Part shown: positions 51,471-64,000 of the stretch, one piece after another
Numbering within the stretch: the stretch's first letter is position 1
How the letters are laid out: each line of letters opens with the position of its first letter
From: Musa acuminata AAA Group
Lineage: Eukaryota; Streptophyta; Magnoliopsida; Zingiberales; Musaceae
DNA length: 64,000 nt
Assembly (NCBI RefSeq): GCF_036884655.1
Contig: NC_088354.1
Location: forward strand, 10,828,501 to 10,892,500
Reading direction: 5' to 3'
The notes under the pieces: generated by a model
What the model saw: only the letters and a program-made list of their open reading frames with translations
Database searches by the model: none
What the model was told of the DNA's origin: nothing
Program-made: the position numbers and the translations under genes

Positions 51471-54400
51471 TCAATTTTCAATATCTAGAAGTTCCATGTC
51501 ATCAAGGATGACATATTTTACTGCTCCACTGGGACTTGAAGAAATGGCTTCTTCATTTCCGCTTGGCTGACCCGTCTTCAGTTTTTCATATCTGCAATAT
51601 CAAATTTGTAAAACTAGTGATACCAGCAATTTTCGGATAAGAACTCAATATAAATTGTCAAATGATAAATTAAAATGTGTACTCCATATGGCCAATCTAG
51701 GAGTGGTCTATTTTATATCTGGCTCATGACTGGAATCTGCTAAGATTTTCTCTTCCATGTGAAAATTTAAGCATAATGGCTGCTGCCATGAAAGTATCTA
51801 TGTCTTTGAACCAATGCCTAAAGTTCTTATACTTCCAATAATCCTGATTAAAACTGAAGCCAGAACTAAGTGAATTGAAGTGTATTAGTTTTTCTTTTAG
51901 GTCATTCCACACTGAATTTTCCTTTAGGGTAATCAAGTCAGAGTACAAATATTTAAAAAGTGATGTTTCAACAGTCCATAACCAATACTCTTATCCTTCA
52001 GGGTCAAGCAATAACACTAACATGGACCTCCACACTCAAAAGTGTTGCTTTAGGACCAAGTAGTCAGCATACTGAATTGAACAAATGATTCTCGTATAAG
52101 ATACCAACCCCCTTTCAGGTATCACATGTGCCAATACCTATTGCTGTGAGTCATCAAATTCATGGACACCAAGAATGGATGCAGTAGTCAACATTGGTAC
52201 AACCTATATACACACATGAAGAGGTGATGGATGACCTAGAAAGGCTGCAATTAGGTCAAAGTTGGATTTTTCAAGAATTTTACATTCAGGTTTTGGAATG
52301 AATGGCAGGAAAAAAATGTCAACAGCAGCTCCAAGTTTCAGCTAGAAATCATCATAAACTTTAACAACTTCCCTATTACCATGGACTACACTAGCAATTA
52401 TAAGACAGAAAATTGCATATACCACAAAATAAAGAAAAAAAATATTTACTTACTTGTACCAGTTGAATAAACTGACACCAGTAATGATTATAAGAAGTCC
52501 AATTCCTTTCAACAAGGTGAACTGGTCATGGAAGTAAAACACGGCAACCTGGAAAATTTTTGTATAATAAAAAATTACTCCTGTATTCATTAACAACACA
52601 ATTTGTCCAAGCTACAAACTAGTGATGTTAGAATCAGAAGCCAAATGAGAATATTGCAGGGAAACTCAATAAGAATTACTTGATGGGAAAAATAAACAAA
52701 GATATGTTAGTACTTAGTATGTTAAGAAAATTCAATGTTGGCTAGTAAAGAAAGTCAATGAAGAAGTAGGGATACATAAACCTGAAAGAGATGGACACAG
52801 CTGCTCGAGTGTTATTATAAGTCATATTATATAGAGCAGCATTTCTTGATAGACCATAAAAGTGGACAGTTAAATCTTAATGTTGTTCTTCACTAGTACA
52901 TACACTTTGCATTTAGATGTGAATAGAAAATTCTATAAATAAACTTCTAGATATAGCAAAAACAATCACTAATTACAGAAACATTCAACTAATATAAGAT
53001 AAATACCACTGCAATATTGCTGTGGTAATTCAATAACTAACTAGCATTGTGCTACTTCTAAAGACAAATGCTCTTGATGGACCATAAAGGAATTATTTGT
53101 AGTCTTTGTCAAATTCCATGTGGAGTTACTTATACTACCAAAACATTATGAGGGTGTGGTGCTGCTTTCAATATGTTGACATACTACTTCAAAAATGATT
53201 TTGCAGTTGTGCTATCATTGCTGCTGGTTGCTATTGTGTGTTCTTATTTGAAGTGAATTTGTTCCAATATTTTGGCTTTGCATTGTTTATAACTTTTGCA
53301 AAGATTGATAAAAAATGTGCTAATTAATTTTAAATGCTATTTCAAGATTTTGAAGAGGCATGTCTTTGTAGTCTGTTAGTTTAGATGGAGGGTCATTGAA
53401 TTTCAAATGGATGTTAGTTACTGAAAAATGAAATCAAAGGAGAAGTGCACAAGGATTAAAGTTAATGTAAGCATAAAAGTAGAAAGCGTCCCCTCTTTGA
53501 GATAAAGGTTTTCTTAACCACATCATGTTTAACTTGAAAGTATATAAAGATTGGAGTGTGTCATATCTGTATTGTCATGTAGAACCATTGGCCGATTCAT
53601 CATAGCATCAAAAGAAAATACAAAGAAATCACTTAATAAGGTAAACTAAAAAAGAAAAAATAACCAAAAATATGCTGATATAATGAACCAACCTAACTAA
53701 AAATTAGCTATTTAATCAAAGATGGAATTGAATTATCAACTCTCACCACAATAGTAACTGCTTCCTTCACAACGCCAGCTATAGAGACAGTTACAGCACT
53801 GGTTGCTGAAACAAGAATATATTCAGTTAACACCTGCAATTATCAACAATTTACTGCCCTTATATTAGTACATAAGAATAAGCGATCCTGATAGGGTAGT
53901 TATATGAGACCATCACTGCAAATAACACACAGCAATAATGAGGGATATTGTTATTAAGTGAGAAGAACAAACCATTTTCCAACACATACCATAAAAAAGG
54001 CCAATGCTCCACCAATTAGCATTAAGAGACAGCTGCGGGCAACATGCCATGGACTATCGAAGTATGTATTTGTGTCAAAATCATGCCAAGGATCCATTAT
54101 AAGAGAGAGAACCAAAGTTGCTACAACCATGGTAGGAGTAACATAACTCATCAGAGTAATTGGATTCTTTAAACCTGAATAAGAACAAAATAAACACACT
54201 AACTTTTATTGATATAAGCAAGGTTTTGTCGAAAACAGTTTCACAACTAAAAAACTTTGCAATTATTAACTCAACAAAAGACAATTTAATTCAGTATAAA
54301 TTCCAATACGATCAGGCAGAAACCAAAGAGAGCATGTTGTAAAAATATTACTGGACAGACCAATCGGATTCATGGTGAGTGCATGGAGATAGCACTCTAT

Positions 54401-57400
54401 ACTGTTCTATAAATTCTTTTTCTTAATTCACTAAAAAGAGGAAGGATGGACTGCTTACCATAAGCTTCTTTCTTCATGTCGAGTCAAGAAATGACATGCA
54501 AAATAATAATAATAATAATAAATGTTAGCATAAGAGGAAAAATTATCACATTTGACATATAATATCGTTAATAATTTAATTACGGAACCTTAACTGTTTT
54601 TATCCAAGTTAAAATTCACACTGAATGGAGACGCTTAAATCATTTTCAAGCAAGTATTCATGTACACACCTGCAAAAGAATCTGAGTCATGGACCAGCGA
54701 AAACCACTCATAACAGCAGCAAACATGACAAAGACAAATCCCCAAAATTCAAACTCTGTCTCCTTGGCAACTGGCAAAAATCATATTAGTCAATCACATT
54801 ATAGAGCTTAAAAATATTATCTGACATAAAGAACATACTGTATTATCATATTTGATAAATTAGCAGCCAACCACCAATCAATAAACATGGAAAAGACAAG
54901 ACATTTTTCTTTATAAATCTAAAGAAAGCTTGAAAAAATGGTCTATTAGGAACACAACACATTAACTGAAGAGGGGACACATACTTTTTTAAGGGGAACA
55001 AGAGGAGACACATACTTGGTAATTCAAGGATGTTTATCTATAGGTTTCCTTCATGTTTGCAGCTGAATCCACAAATTAGAACATGCCAGTAAAAGGCACA
55101 TACACATCCATACAGTGGAAACATGAAACAAACAAGCCTTGTTTAGGAAAATTCCTGGATGGGTAAGTTTAAATGAAACAGTATACATGGAACCTACAAG
55201 TGCTAGTGCCCATGGTATTGCAGTGTACAGAGAACCTATGCGAAGCAATGTGAAATTTGGTGCGTTAACCACCTGCATACTTTGGCCACTTTTCCGTTGT
55301 ATGGGAGTTCCAATTACATGTATCAACAGGACATAGAAAACAGAAACCATGTTCATTGTGGAAAGTTGGCCAGCTTGGCTCAGATGAAACCCAATTCAGC
55401 TTAAGGTCTATACATCGACTCAGGGCTTTAGCTTCTAATGCACACAGCTACTTCATGTTGAGTCTCATGAGCTCTAAGATTAACAGGTAACCGCTCGTGA
55501 TTTCTCATATTTGTCATAATATTTGTATATTTTGTGCCTTTACTTCAACAATGAGATCTCATACTTTTAACGAATGATGAACTTTGGTCAATTTAGCAAA
55601 TGTTTTTCTGATGGCGCACTTAAGGAAATGCACGAACAAGCATATTGCATTAATATATATACTGCTAACATTTGCAAATTTTATTTATGCAACTTCTCGA
55701 ATATATGAGATCTTCTCATTTTTAAAATTTTAGAAAGGCTCAGATATAGTATTTTTTTCCTGACAAAAGAACAATGATTGGATACATTAAGTTAAAATAC
55801 CTGTTAACAGAACTCCAATGGAAATGATTAATATGATGCCCAGAAGCTTAACACTCGGAGTTTCCAACCTAAAGTGAAAAATACATATATAATAATGGGC
55901 AAGAAGGCATAAATATTATTACAGTGGGTGTCTGTCACCATAGCATCCAACAAAGCCTTGCTATTATATCAAGACAGAAAGAAGGCCAAGAACTTTTGTG
56001 TGAGCATTATCATACTGACTTTCAAAATATATCAAACATACACAATAGAAAATTGGCAATGAGCAGCAAAAAATAATGATAATAGAATATTATTTCACAC
56101 AACGAATCATCTGGCAATGAAGATACAGAAAGGTTAGCAAAGATAAGTATCACAAGAAAATAAAACATTTAGAGGGAAAATTTCCAGACTAAAAATCTAC
56201 AGTAACTAGTAAAGGTTCCTGTTTCTTTACTTCTCATAATGTTTCTCCTCTTTTTCTACGGATGGTGTCCATGTCATCATGGCTTCAAAAGTTCAGCATA
56301 GCAAATGCTATCACAAAAGATATGCTTGAAATCAGGATCTACCTATGTACGAGGTGGGAACAAATGCAGGAGGAAAAACATATCTTCAGAATGAACATCC
56401 TTGTGGCAAACATGATCACCATTATGAAAACAAATGCCAGAAGGAACTTGAATTTACGAGAATAGTCTAAAAACCAAGAAGGAGCTAAGAATAAATGAAG
56501 TACAACTATGATGGATGAAATCACCATTCATGAATGTACACATTATTAAGAAATCATCCTACGCATGCACAACAGTGTTTTTTTATTGGCTACCACACTA
56601 TACATCAGAACCATGAAATGCCTATCATCAATGATTCTCAATGGATAATCATCGCCGATAACTTCATTAGCAAGAAGAGACACTATAGAGTAAGATCGAG
56701 GGAAGGTGTAAATGATCACAAAGATAATGGATAAAATAGGATCCATGTATCTACCCCACTAGCAGAGACTTGAGCTTTGTTTTTGGCAGTTTCTGATGTG
56801 TAGTCTTACATCAGCTGCTGACTGGAAAATTGGAAATATCCATGGTGTGACTTGGAGTAGTATAGAACCTCAAATATATGCAGATTATTCCAGAGACATA
56901 TCGAAGTGTCCCACTTGTTAAGGAAGCAAGAAGGTGTTGGGATAGCAGAAGAACAAAATTCTAAAATGTACCGGAGCATAAATGTTGATGTTGTGAGAAT
57001 GTGAAATACCATAAGTTCATGAGAAGACAAGGAAAAACAAAAAAGAGGCCTGGTTTTAGTGTTAGTCTCATTTAGCAATTAATATTGATAATCAAAGAGT
57101 TAATCAATTGTGCAGTCATATGGACAAGGTTATGCTGGTTATTATCACTAGTATTCATTATGGGTCAAAGAAAGAAGAAAATAAATGTTTGCCTTGGTAT
57201 GACAAGGTGGCCGTACATCTTATAAGGGCACCTTTGTTCTAATTAAGAATATTTGCAAAGGGGTTTATTTCTCATCTTCAGCCTGTAGATTACAGTTTCC
57301 TTCTTTTGGGTTTTGAAGGTATTTTCGTAAATGCATCATTTATAGAATCTGCTAACAAATCTTGGGCTAATAATGCCATATTTTCCTTAAGAAGACTAAA

Positions 57401-60400
57401 GCTTGAAAATGGTCTGACCACAATCTATTAGGTATGCAGACGTGTGTAACATGACATTCTAGGTTGTACTGGTAGAATGAAGATGGTAATGAAGATAGTT
57501 GAATTTCTTTACTAGCATAATTTGCAAAAGATCAGATTATGCAGGTAAACTACATCATCTAGCACAGATACTTCACCATGCTCCACCTTCTCCTCCAACC
57601 GACAAATTCACTTTCAGACACCAAAAGTTTAGTTTGCACAAAATACACTTCAAGTTGTAAATTCCTGTTGAGGTCTCCAAAACCATCTGTTCCAATTTCA
57701 TTTTTGATACTTTACTATCCCATTAGGCTTTAGCATGACTCATGGTGCATTTTGTCCTGTTGTTGTTCGGTCAGAATATAAAAAACAAGTATGTTTAGAT
57801 TCTAAACCAAGGACTAAATCTTAGACTGTGATCAAGACTTAGAACTAGAAAACAGAGCATTATGTTGGTACTCCTGGCTCCTGAGTCAAATCAAATGAAC
57901 CAGAACATGCTGAATCAAATGTCCTTCTTGTTTTAGATGAGTCCTGAACCGAACAGCTAAATCAAACTGGATAAATAACAAGCCAAACCAAAGGACTAAA
58001 ATCCACACATTTTGGAAATGTTTCACTATATCAATCATGAGGGTGACCGACACTATAAGTGGGTGCAACCCACTAATCCTCCGTGTTAGATGAAGGTGTC
58101 TGATTCTAGGTGAGGTGCCAGTACCACATGAGCCACCTTCTCAGTCACCAGAGAGTATAGAGATGCCATCAAAACTTAAATCTTTAACACCAAATTAAAA
58201 AAAAACAACATTTGTTTTCCTAGATTATATTTTCAATTTTTTTTACTTATATTTGCTCCTGAAAGTAAGGCTATATTATGTTATGAGGAGAATCTTTTAT
58301 TCATTCGATTTAGGCTGAGGATTAGCTTCTCATATGCATCATTGGAACATGTTGCATCAACTTGAATTCCATTGCCCAGACTAAGTTAAATGTACAAAAT
58401 ATTGCTGGATGGATGACATGAGTGTCTTAATTATATTAGTCATGCTGCTAGATTTTCAGAAATGAAGAAAAAAAAAATTAAAAATACATTTGTGAATCTC
58501 ATATGTACAAATATGGATAATAAAGAAGAAAATAAGGACAAAATATTGAAGTAAAAGAACTACTCAAGTATATAAAAATATAAAGAGTTACCTAAATGCA
58601 AATGCAAAAAGCAGAAGAAATACCGGAGAGGCTGATTTACACTGCATGATATCAGCAAAAGCAGAACAAAGGCAAAGTGTCAGAAGCTTTAGTGGCATGT
58701 GTGAGAAAACAATGATTCAAGAAGTTTCTCTTGAACAAAACAAACCATTGTAGCAAATGTCACGGATATGAAAACAAGAGAAGCGTTGCTCAAGTTTATG
58801 TCAAGTGCAGTTCCAAGAGCTGTTGGCACAACTGCAAAAAGTAAAACCCTTGTCTAGCATTAGTACACAATTGTTAATATATGAAGATCTAGCCACGTGT
58901 GTCTCTCAAACATACATAATATTTTCCATCTGCACTTGAGTAGATAATATTATCCATTTTACAAAGTACAATGATATTCTTGCTGTCAAAACATAAGAAG
59001 TTGCATGTAATATAAAGTTATGAATAATAACACAAGAATAGAAAGAGACAACCTGCTCTGAGGTAACAGTGAATTTCAAGATCGGGAATCAAAAAATTGG
59101 AATGGCATAACAATTGAAAAAAACCAGTATCGATGACTCATACATACTGCTGATTAAAAGACAGGTATTAGGATTCCTAGATGCATATAAAGATTGTAAA
59201 TCAGAATCTGAGAAGTTACAATAACAATAATTGTTAATAGAAATTAGAAATGCTGGCAGTCACATTATTATACCAAAGTTATGGATCATCCAACTTATAA
59301 AAATTCCATATTCCAAACTGTTAGATACACCTTGATTTCTCACTTAAAGTATATCCATTAACTCATCTTTACAAGTAAAACGAATAAGGCTCTGCAAATT
59401 TTAGAGTATTTGCGGACGTAAATGGTAAAAGAATTCTCAAATTTCGCATATATTATTGTCATATTGTGTAAGGAGTAGGAACTGCATATGCTACAGTAGA
59501 ATGATGCAAGTTTGGCATACAAGTGGCAACCCGTAGGATGACTTGATACATGACCAATACTGAGTGAGTAAAAAAATCCAAAAAAGCGCTGTTATATGAG
59601 AAACATGCATGGCATCACACCATTAAGGCACAAAAACACCAATAACATGTTAACATATTGCAGGATGTGGATTATGGAATTGATATTTAAAGTTATTTCA
59701 AACTGATCTGCCAAGGTGTCGAAACTGGTCTGAGGAAGAAATTAATGGTAAGACAGCTACCTTTAATGAAGTAATCCTTCCATGTCATTTTAATGCCAAC
59801 ATCACCTTTCCGAGACTGTATGCACACCACTATTTTTGATAAAATAGCTTGCAATGCAAAATGAAATGTGTTCATCAATAATGGTGCCGGAAACTTCCCT
59901 AACTTATCCCCTAAAAGTGTCTTATTGTACCTATACAAGAGAAACCATACAAAAACAGTCTATTAACAATTAGCAATCAAATTAATAAGAGCAAGCATAT
60001 AAACAACGTACAATTCGAAGCATCTAAATACTCACAATGTCAAACAAGTGCTGAATGTGTACCAGACCAAAATATAAAACAATGTCTTGAGCACAACGAC
60101 CGTGGAGATGGTGCTCTCTGCAGCCCTTTCTAATTCTTCGAGCTTCAAAATCGACTGGCTCGGATGCAGACCATTCACCACGTCGATGGGAACGTACTTG
60201 TTACCGTTCGGGTTCCCCTCGGCACCAACAACCGCGGTCCTCTGGCGAAAGTAGGGCGATATCTGGGTCTTAGGCTCGACGGCTACACTATTGTTCAATC
60301 CCTCCCCATGGATCAATGGCGACTCGACATTCTCGGCCTCTTCCGGCATACCGCCGTCGCAAGATCCATCGACCAAGCAGCTCGACCGCTCGATGCCGTC

Positions 60401-60529
60401 GCCGCGGCACCGGTTGGAGATATATAGGTCCTTGTGGAGCACCTGCCCTTCGTTCTCGGTCCGATCCTCGTCAACCTTCGTTCCCGCCGCTTCGACATCC
60501 TTCTTCGCTCCGTGATCGCCCTCGGCCAT
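51471..60529 (-). CDS. Triose-phosphate/nucleotide-sugar transporter family protein, 11 exons
   Basis: Multi-pass membrane transporter of the plant TPT/NST family, resembling Arabidopsis At1g06470-type proteins. Exons are 60036-60529, 59761-59930, 58746-58831, 58592-58641, 55801-55868, 54670-54770, 54459-54471, 53990-54174, 53747-53833, 52454-52548 and 51471-51591, giving 489 residues with all phases consistent. A soluble acidic N-terminus of about 145 residues precedes the membrane domain (TLFYILVWYTFSTCLTLYNKTLLG; then DINLSNASLVFISVTFATMCKSASPVFLLLFAFAFRLE). KNPITLMSYVTPTM, LTEYILVSATSAVTVSIAGVVKEAVTI and KGIGLLIIITGVSLFNWYKYEK follow. Exon 7 is a 13-base microexon. The ATG at 60527-60529 is the first in frame. 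Substrate and membrane (probably Golgi or ER) are not readable from sequence. Confidence 0.92.
54459..54471 (-). other. 13-nt microexon (exon 7) of the transporter gene
   Basis: AAAGAAGCTTATG, flanked by AG and GTAAGC, supplies KEAY plus the first base of Gly. It joins ...MTQILLQ to GLKNPITLMSYVTP in frame, as expected for the family. Skipping it would shift the frame. Confidence 0.85.
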
Positions 60530-62629
60530 CGGTTCTTGATCAATTCTTGACCTCAAATCAGCATCTGCCCGTCAAATCTCCCCGGACTCTGGCGTAAACC
60601 GATCCAAGAAAGCGGGGCCAAGAAGGAAACGGCCCCAATGAGATCGAATTCTTGGATCTTGATCGATCGCGAGAAGGTGCGAACGAGATCGAAGAGGAGT
60701 TCTCGAGATCTCCTTGGAATTGGAACGTGACGCGCAGCTGGATCTGGATCCACGGATGTTGGGGGGCCGAGGAGGGAGGGAGGAAGGAAAACAACGAGGG
60801 GAAGCCGTTGTCGTTCGGTTTGTGCGTCGCAGTCGCGATGAAGGCAAGAAATCAAAAAAGGCGGTCTTCTTTACGGGAGAAATCGTAGCTGCTGTCATTA
60901 ATGTTCGTCGCGAGGGGCCCGCGCCGTGCGTCGGTCGTCCCTGCCAATTGTAAGTTTAGGATCCCCTCCAATCCGAACTAAAATAATTCGGCTCCGATTC
61001 TAAAATCTCAGACGTCCATTGGCGCTCCCTCGCATCTTTACCGTCCGTTCCAATCGACGCAAACCACCTGCTTTAGAAGCGGCGGGCGCCGATAACGTTC
61101 ACGGAGGCGTCTAAATGGATGGTCAGGATAAAAGACTTAGATCGATGGACGGCTGCGATCCGAATATTGGAATCCTCCGGTTTGAATCTAATCCAATCGG
61201 AGTGGCCAGTAAAGCCTCCAGGCGAGGACCAATGGACGGTTGTGATATGAAAACTAGAATCGTACGGTAAATGTTTGATTTGGATGATTCGTTATAAAGA
61301 TTAAAACGGAGAGGATCCGCACCGAGGTAGGACCCTTCAAAATTGTTCTTATCGCTTTGCCGCACATGAATGAGTAAAATAGTCGTGGTTGGTCGCAAGT
61401 TGTCATGAGGATGATGTTAGTACATGTCTGGTTGGAAAGCGGGATCGAGTTGTTCGACGACAACATATGTGTTTGTGTTGGTGTTGGGTGATTCGTATGA
61501 TACTCTCTGACAGGAGCATCAGACGAACACCCAGTTTTCGTATTTCTTGCATTTACATCTCTAAATAGTTAGTTGGGTGCGGATCCGCTCTGTTCGTTTT
61601 GAATTATTAAGGAATAAAATTTTATTTAATGAAATAGAGGGTAGAAATTATGAAATTAAAAAAAAAGACGGCAACGATAGATGATAATAATTAAAAAGTA
61701 ACTACGAAAGAGAAAGAAAGTGAGTATGATAGGCAGGAGAGAGGGTCGAGTTAGCATAAATTAAGATTTAAATGAAAATACTAAAATATTTTTTAATAAA
61801 ATATATTATAAAAAAATAAATTTTATTTTTTTATATCTCTTATTAATTTATTTTCGTAGAATATCTCTTATTTTAAAAAAATAAAATTACCCTTACATTT
61901 CGCTCATTGCGACTATTGTCATCCTTATCACGTCTCGTCTTTTTTTCTTCATTATCGTGATTGTCATCGTCTATTGTTATTATTAGTTGTATTTGTACTA
62001 TTATGAGACCCCCATCACTTTTGTCTTCCCTTTTTTCTTCTTTAAGCCTCTTCGTATTCATTGTCATAATTACGATCAATGCCATCACCCATTATCTCCA
62101 TCCTACCACTCTTACCTTTTTAGTATATTTTCCTTCTATCTTATTTTTTTTCATTACAATCACAATCACTATCACGATCACCCTCATCTCTCATCTTTCT
62201 TTATTTATAACTATTAATTTAATAAAAAAATTAATAGATGATTGAACGTATGAAAAGAATAGGGATGAGAGTAATGTAGTAGAGGTAACAAAATACAATA
62301 GGATAAGACGGAAGTTAAAAGTAATTTTATTTTTTAAGAAAATAATGGTGCAATTTGAGAAGTAAAAAAAGCGCGAGGAGAAAAAAAAATAAAAAATAAA
62401 GATTTTTTTTAAAAAATTATCCTTAAATAAATGAAAATAAAAATAAATAAATATAATTAAGGTAACGCACACGGAGCATATAACGGGCTCCTTCGATCCC
62501 GGACACCGAAACGTCGTTTCGTTCCGTTCCGTTCCGTTCCCTTCCCCGGTCTCCAAAATCGCATAAGAAAAAGGGTTGTACTTTCCGAGGGCTCTCTCCG
62601 TCCAAATACTCTCAATCAGCGTGCAGAAG

Positions 62630-62658
62630 GCGGGAAACGGAGCCCTCCGCGCGGGAAT
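62630..62658 (+). promoter_or_regulatory. Two E2F-type sites upstream of POLD3
   Basis: TTTCCCGC (reverse complement of 62630-62637) and ATTCCCGC (reverse complement of 62651-62658) both fit the plant E2F consensus WTTSSCSS. They lie about 85-113 bases before the ATG and 13 bases apart. E2F control of replication genes in S phase is established; its action here is inferred. Confidence 0.65.
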
Positions 62659-62709
62659 TTCCTCATCCCCCTTCTCCAGCCATCTCTTCTTCCTTCATCC
62701 TTTCCTCCT

Positions 62710-62718
62710 ATGGCTTAG
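62710..62718 (+). promoter_or_regulatory. Two-codon upstream ORF before POLD3
   Basis: ATG GCT TAG lies 25 bases before the POLD3 start codon. It is a minimal uORF if the transcript starts upstream of it. Confidence 0.4.
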
Positions 62719-62742
62719 ATTGGGGATTCTTGCCCGAGTCTT

Positions 62743-64000
62743 ATGGCGGCCGATGGAGCCCTAGAAATTTTCCCGCAGATCCAGGCACTCGTCCTCGACA
62801 AGCTTCAAGTGGTAATTTGACGCCTATCCCCGATCATCATCTATCGAATATTTTCCCTGTTGCGTTTTGCTCGATTCAAAAGCCACGTTATAGATAAAAA
62901 AAAACTGCTTGTGTTCTGCATTTCCCTGGCATTTATTGTCATCGATGAGATGCGTATATCGTCAAGAAACCTTAATTTCAATATGGGTTGGTGCCATCAT
63001 CATCATCATCATCATTTCGGGTGGGTAAAAGACGCCATCGCTGCTGGTTGCTTCCTATGAAATAGATCGCCCGTAGACTTTTATGAACTTCGTCGAGCTT
63101 GTCACACCCGGTTGCAAATTGATTCACTTAACCAGCATTTTCTCTCTGCAAGTAGCGTTACTGATTCTTCGATGTATAAGAAGCTGACAATGTTGCTGAA
63201 ACTTTTGTTTCATCATAACTTCCAGGTTTCCTACAAGTGGCTTAGTCGCAACTTTTCGGTGTCATCAAATTATGCAAAAAGGTGCAATCTTCGGTTTAAA
63301 TGAATTAATCGCGGTAGGAAAATTTTAAGCTATACTTTTCTGACTTTGTGAGATTGTTGTGTCTAGGTTGCTTCAGGAGTTTGCGGAAAAGCACTGCAAT
63401 GAGTTGGAGGTGATATACACATTGTCCGGATGGTTGAAGAGTGAACCTCAAGCCTATTGTGTAAAACTTGCTTCAACCTATAAACTAGAAGGTTATATAT
63501 GCCTTACTTGGCTGACACCTACATTTTTCTCAACTTGTATTTTAACAATCAGTCTGTACTAAACAGCATCATTATATTTGGCTCTGTTTAATTGTCTCAC
63601 TTGATGGTTTCAGTACTTCTGCTAAAATTGATGATTGAATTATCTAAAGTAATGCTTCCATTGGATAATTCTTTACATTCACTTTCTCGAAGAACATTGT
63701 TAACATTATCCAATAAGTATTATTTTTCATTTGTTCCATGCAAGGTTAATTGAATTCCATGTTCATATTGTCAAACCTTTAACAAGCTGCACGACACAAC
63801 CAGGATAAGAATTAAAAACATATATGTAAAACAAATTGTGAAGAATGCATTCAAGTTTTTTGTTTGAAGCTTCTTATATATGTCATCAATTGTCATATGG
63901 TTTTTTTGGCGTTAGGAGACATATTTGTGCTCTTAACAGATGTTTTCATATGTCTTTTAAAGGTTTATAGAAAAAACAGGAAATGAACAATTGATTAAAA
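62743..64000 (+). CDS. POLD3: DNA polymerase delta subunit 3 (Cdc27-like), 5' part only
   Basis: Accessory subunit of replicative DNA polymerase delta. Exons seen are 62743-62811, 63226-63281 and 63367 to about 63491, reading MAADGALEIFPQIQALVLDKLQ, VVSYKWLSRNFSVSSNYAKR and LLQEFAEKHCNELEVIYTLSGWLKSEPQAY. This is the conserved N-terminus of plant POLD3, a winged-helix region in the known structures that contacts the second subunit. Phases agree (0, then 2). The exon 3 donor is tentative. The rest of the gene, including the PCNA-binding C-terminus, lies beyond the window; the last 500 bases are intron. Intron 1 has a short CAT repeat at about 62995-63016. Confidence 0.88.

Larger units (their letters stand above)
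60530..62742. promoter_or_regulatory. Divergent intergenic region between transporter and POLD3 genes
   Basis: About 2.2 kb. The first 400 bases are GC-rich transporter leader/promoter and the last 250 are the POLD3 promoter/leader. The middle (61580-62460) is very AT-rich with no gene recognised. The short frames around 61873-62245 are low-complexity. Confidence 0.5.

Noticed and set aside
61873..62556. Several short frames in the POLD3 upstream region
   Set aside because: AT-rich low-complexity translations (Ile/Thr/Phe runs) without family similarity or splice support.

Overview
This is plant nuclear DNA. Genes are split by GT-AG introns, there are plant class III peroxidases, cytosolic ribosomal protein genes, an RING-CH protein and a plant DUF1685 protein, and LTR retrotransposons carry tRNA-iMet primer sites. 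The sharp contrast between GC-rich exons (peroxidase 3, the DUF1685 gene, the RING-CH first exon) and AT-rich introns and spacers suggests a monocot. A Zingiberales (banana-like) source is my best guess, from memory of sequence style rather than from a search. I found no bacterial-type system, CRISPR array or tRNA gene.

Layout. 0-14 kb is a tandem array of class III peroxidase genes, all on the minus strand: one intact gene (785-1910), one pseudogene (7581-8553, tail at 4349-4392) interrupted by a Ty1/copia element, and a second intact gene (12346-14154). A compound short-LTR element lies at 9167-11026. 16.5-23.5 kb holds two 60S ribosomal protein genes, eL34 and eL8, both minus, followed by a fourth, truncated peroxidase copy (23735-24440). 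25.3-31.7 kb is a ten-exon mitochondrial aspartate aminotransferase gene (minus). 32.5-35 kb is decayed Ty3/gypsy-like repeat DNA with 40-bp and 78-bp minisatellites. 35.7-38.5 kb is a two-exon RING-CH gene (plus). 39.2-42.4 kb holds a divergent pair, uL5 (minus) and a small LysM protein (plus). 43-47.4 kb is a second repeat block. 48.6-49.4 kb is a single-exon DUF1685 gene (minus). 51.5-60.5 kb is an eleven-exon sugar-phosphate/nucleotide-sugar transporter gene (minus). At 62.7 kb the first exons of DNA polymerase delta subunit 3 begin (plus) and run off the right edge.

The genes do not form a pathway. The window is ordinary housekeeping euchromatin joined to a decaying peroxidase cluster. 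The peroxidases belong to cell-wall and secretory oxidation, and three 60S proteins sit within 25 kb. The points of most interest are structural: a retroelement insertion with deletions on both outer sides, mini-LTR arrays, periodic repeats that keep frames open, a 13-nt microexon, start-codon-only exons, and E2F-like sites before the polymerase gene. All splice junctions were placed by hand from GT/AG sites, reading-frame phase and family similarity; no transcript evidence was available.
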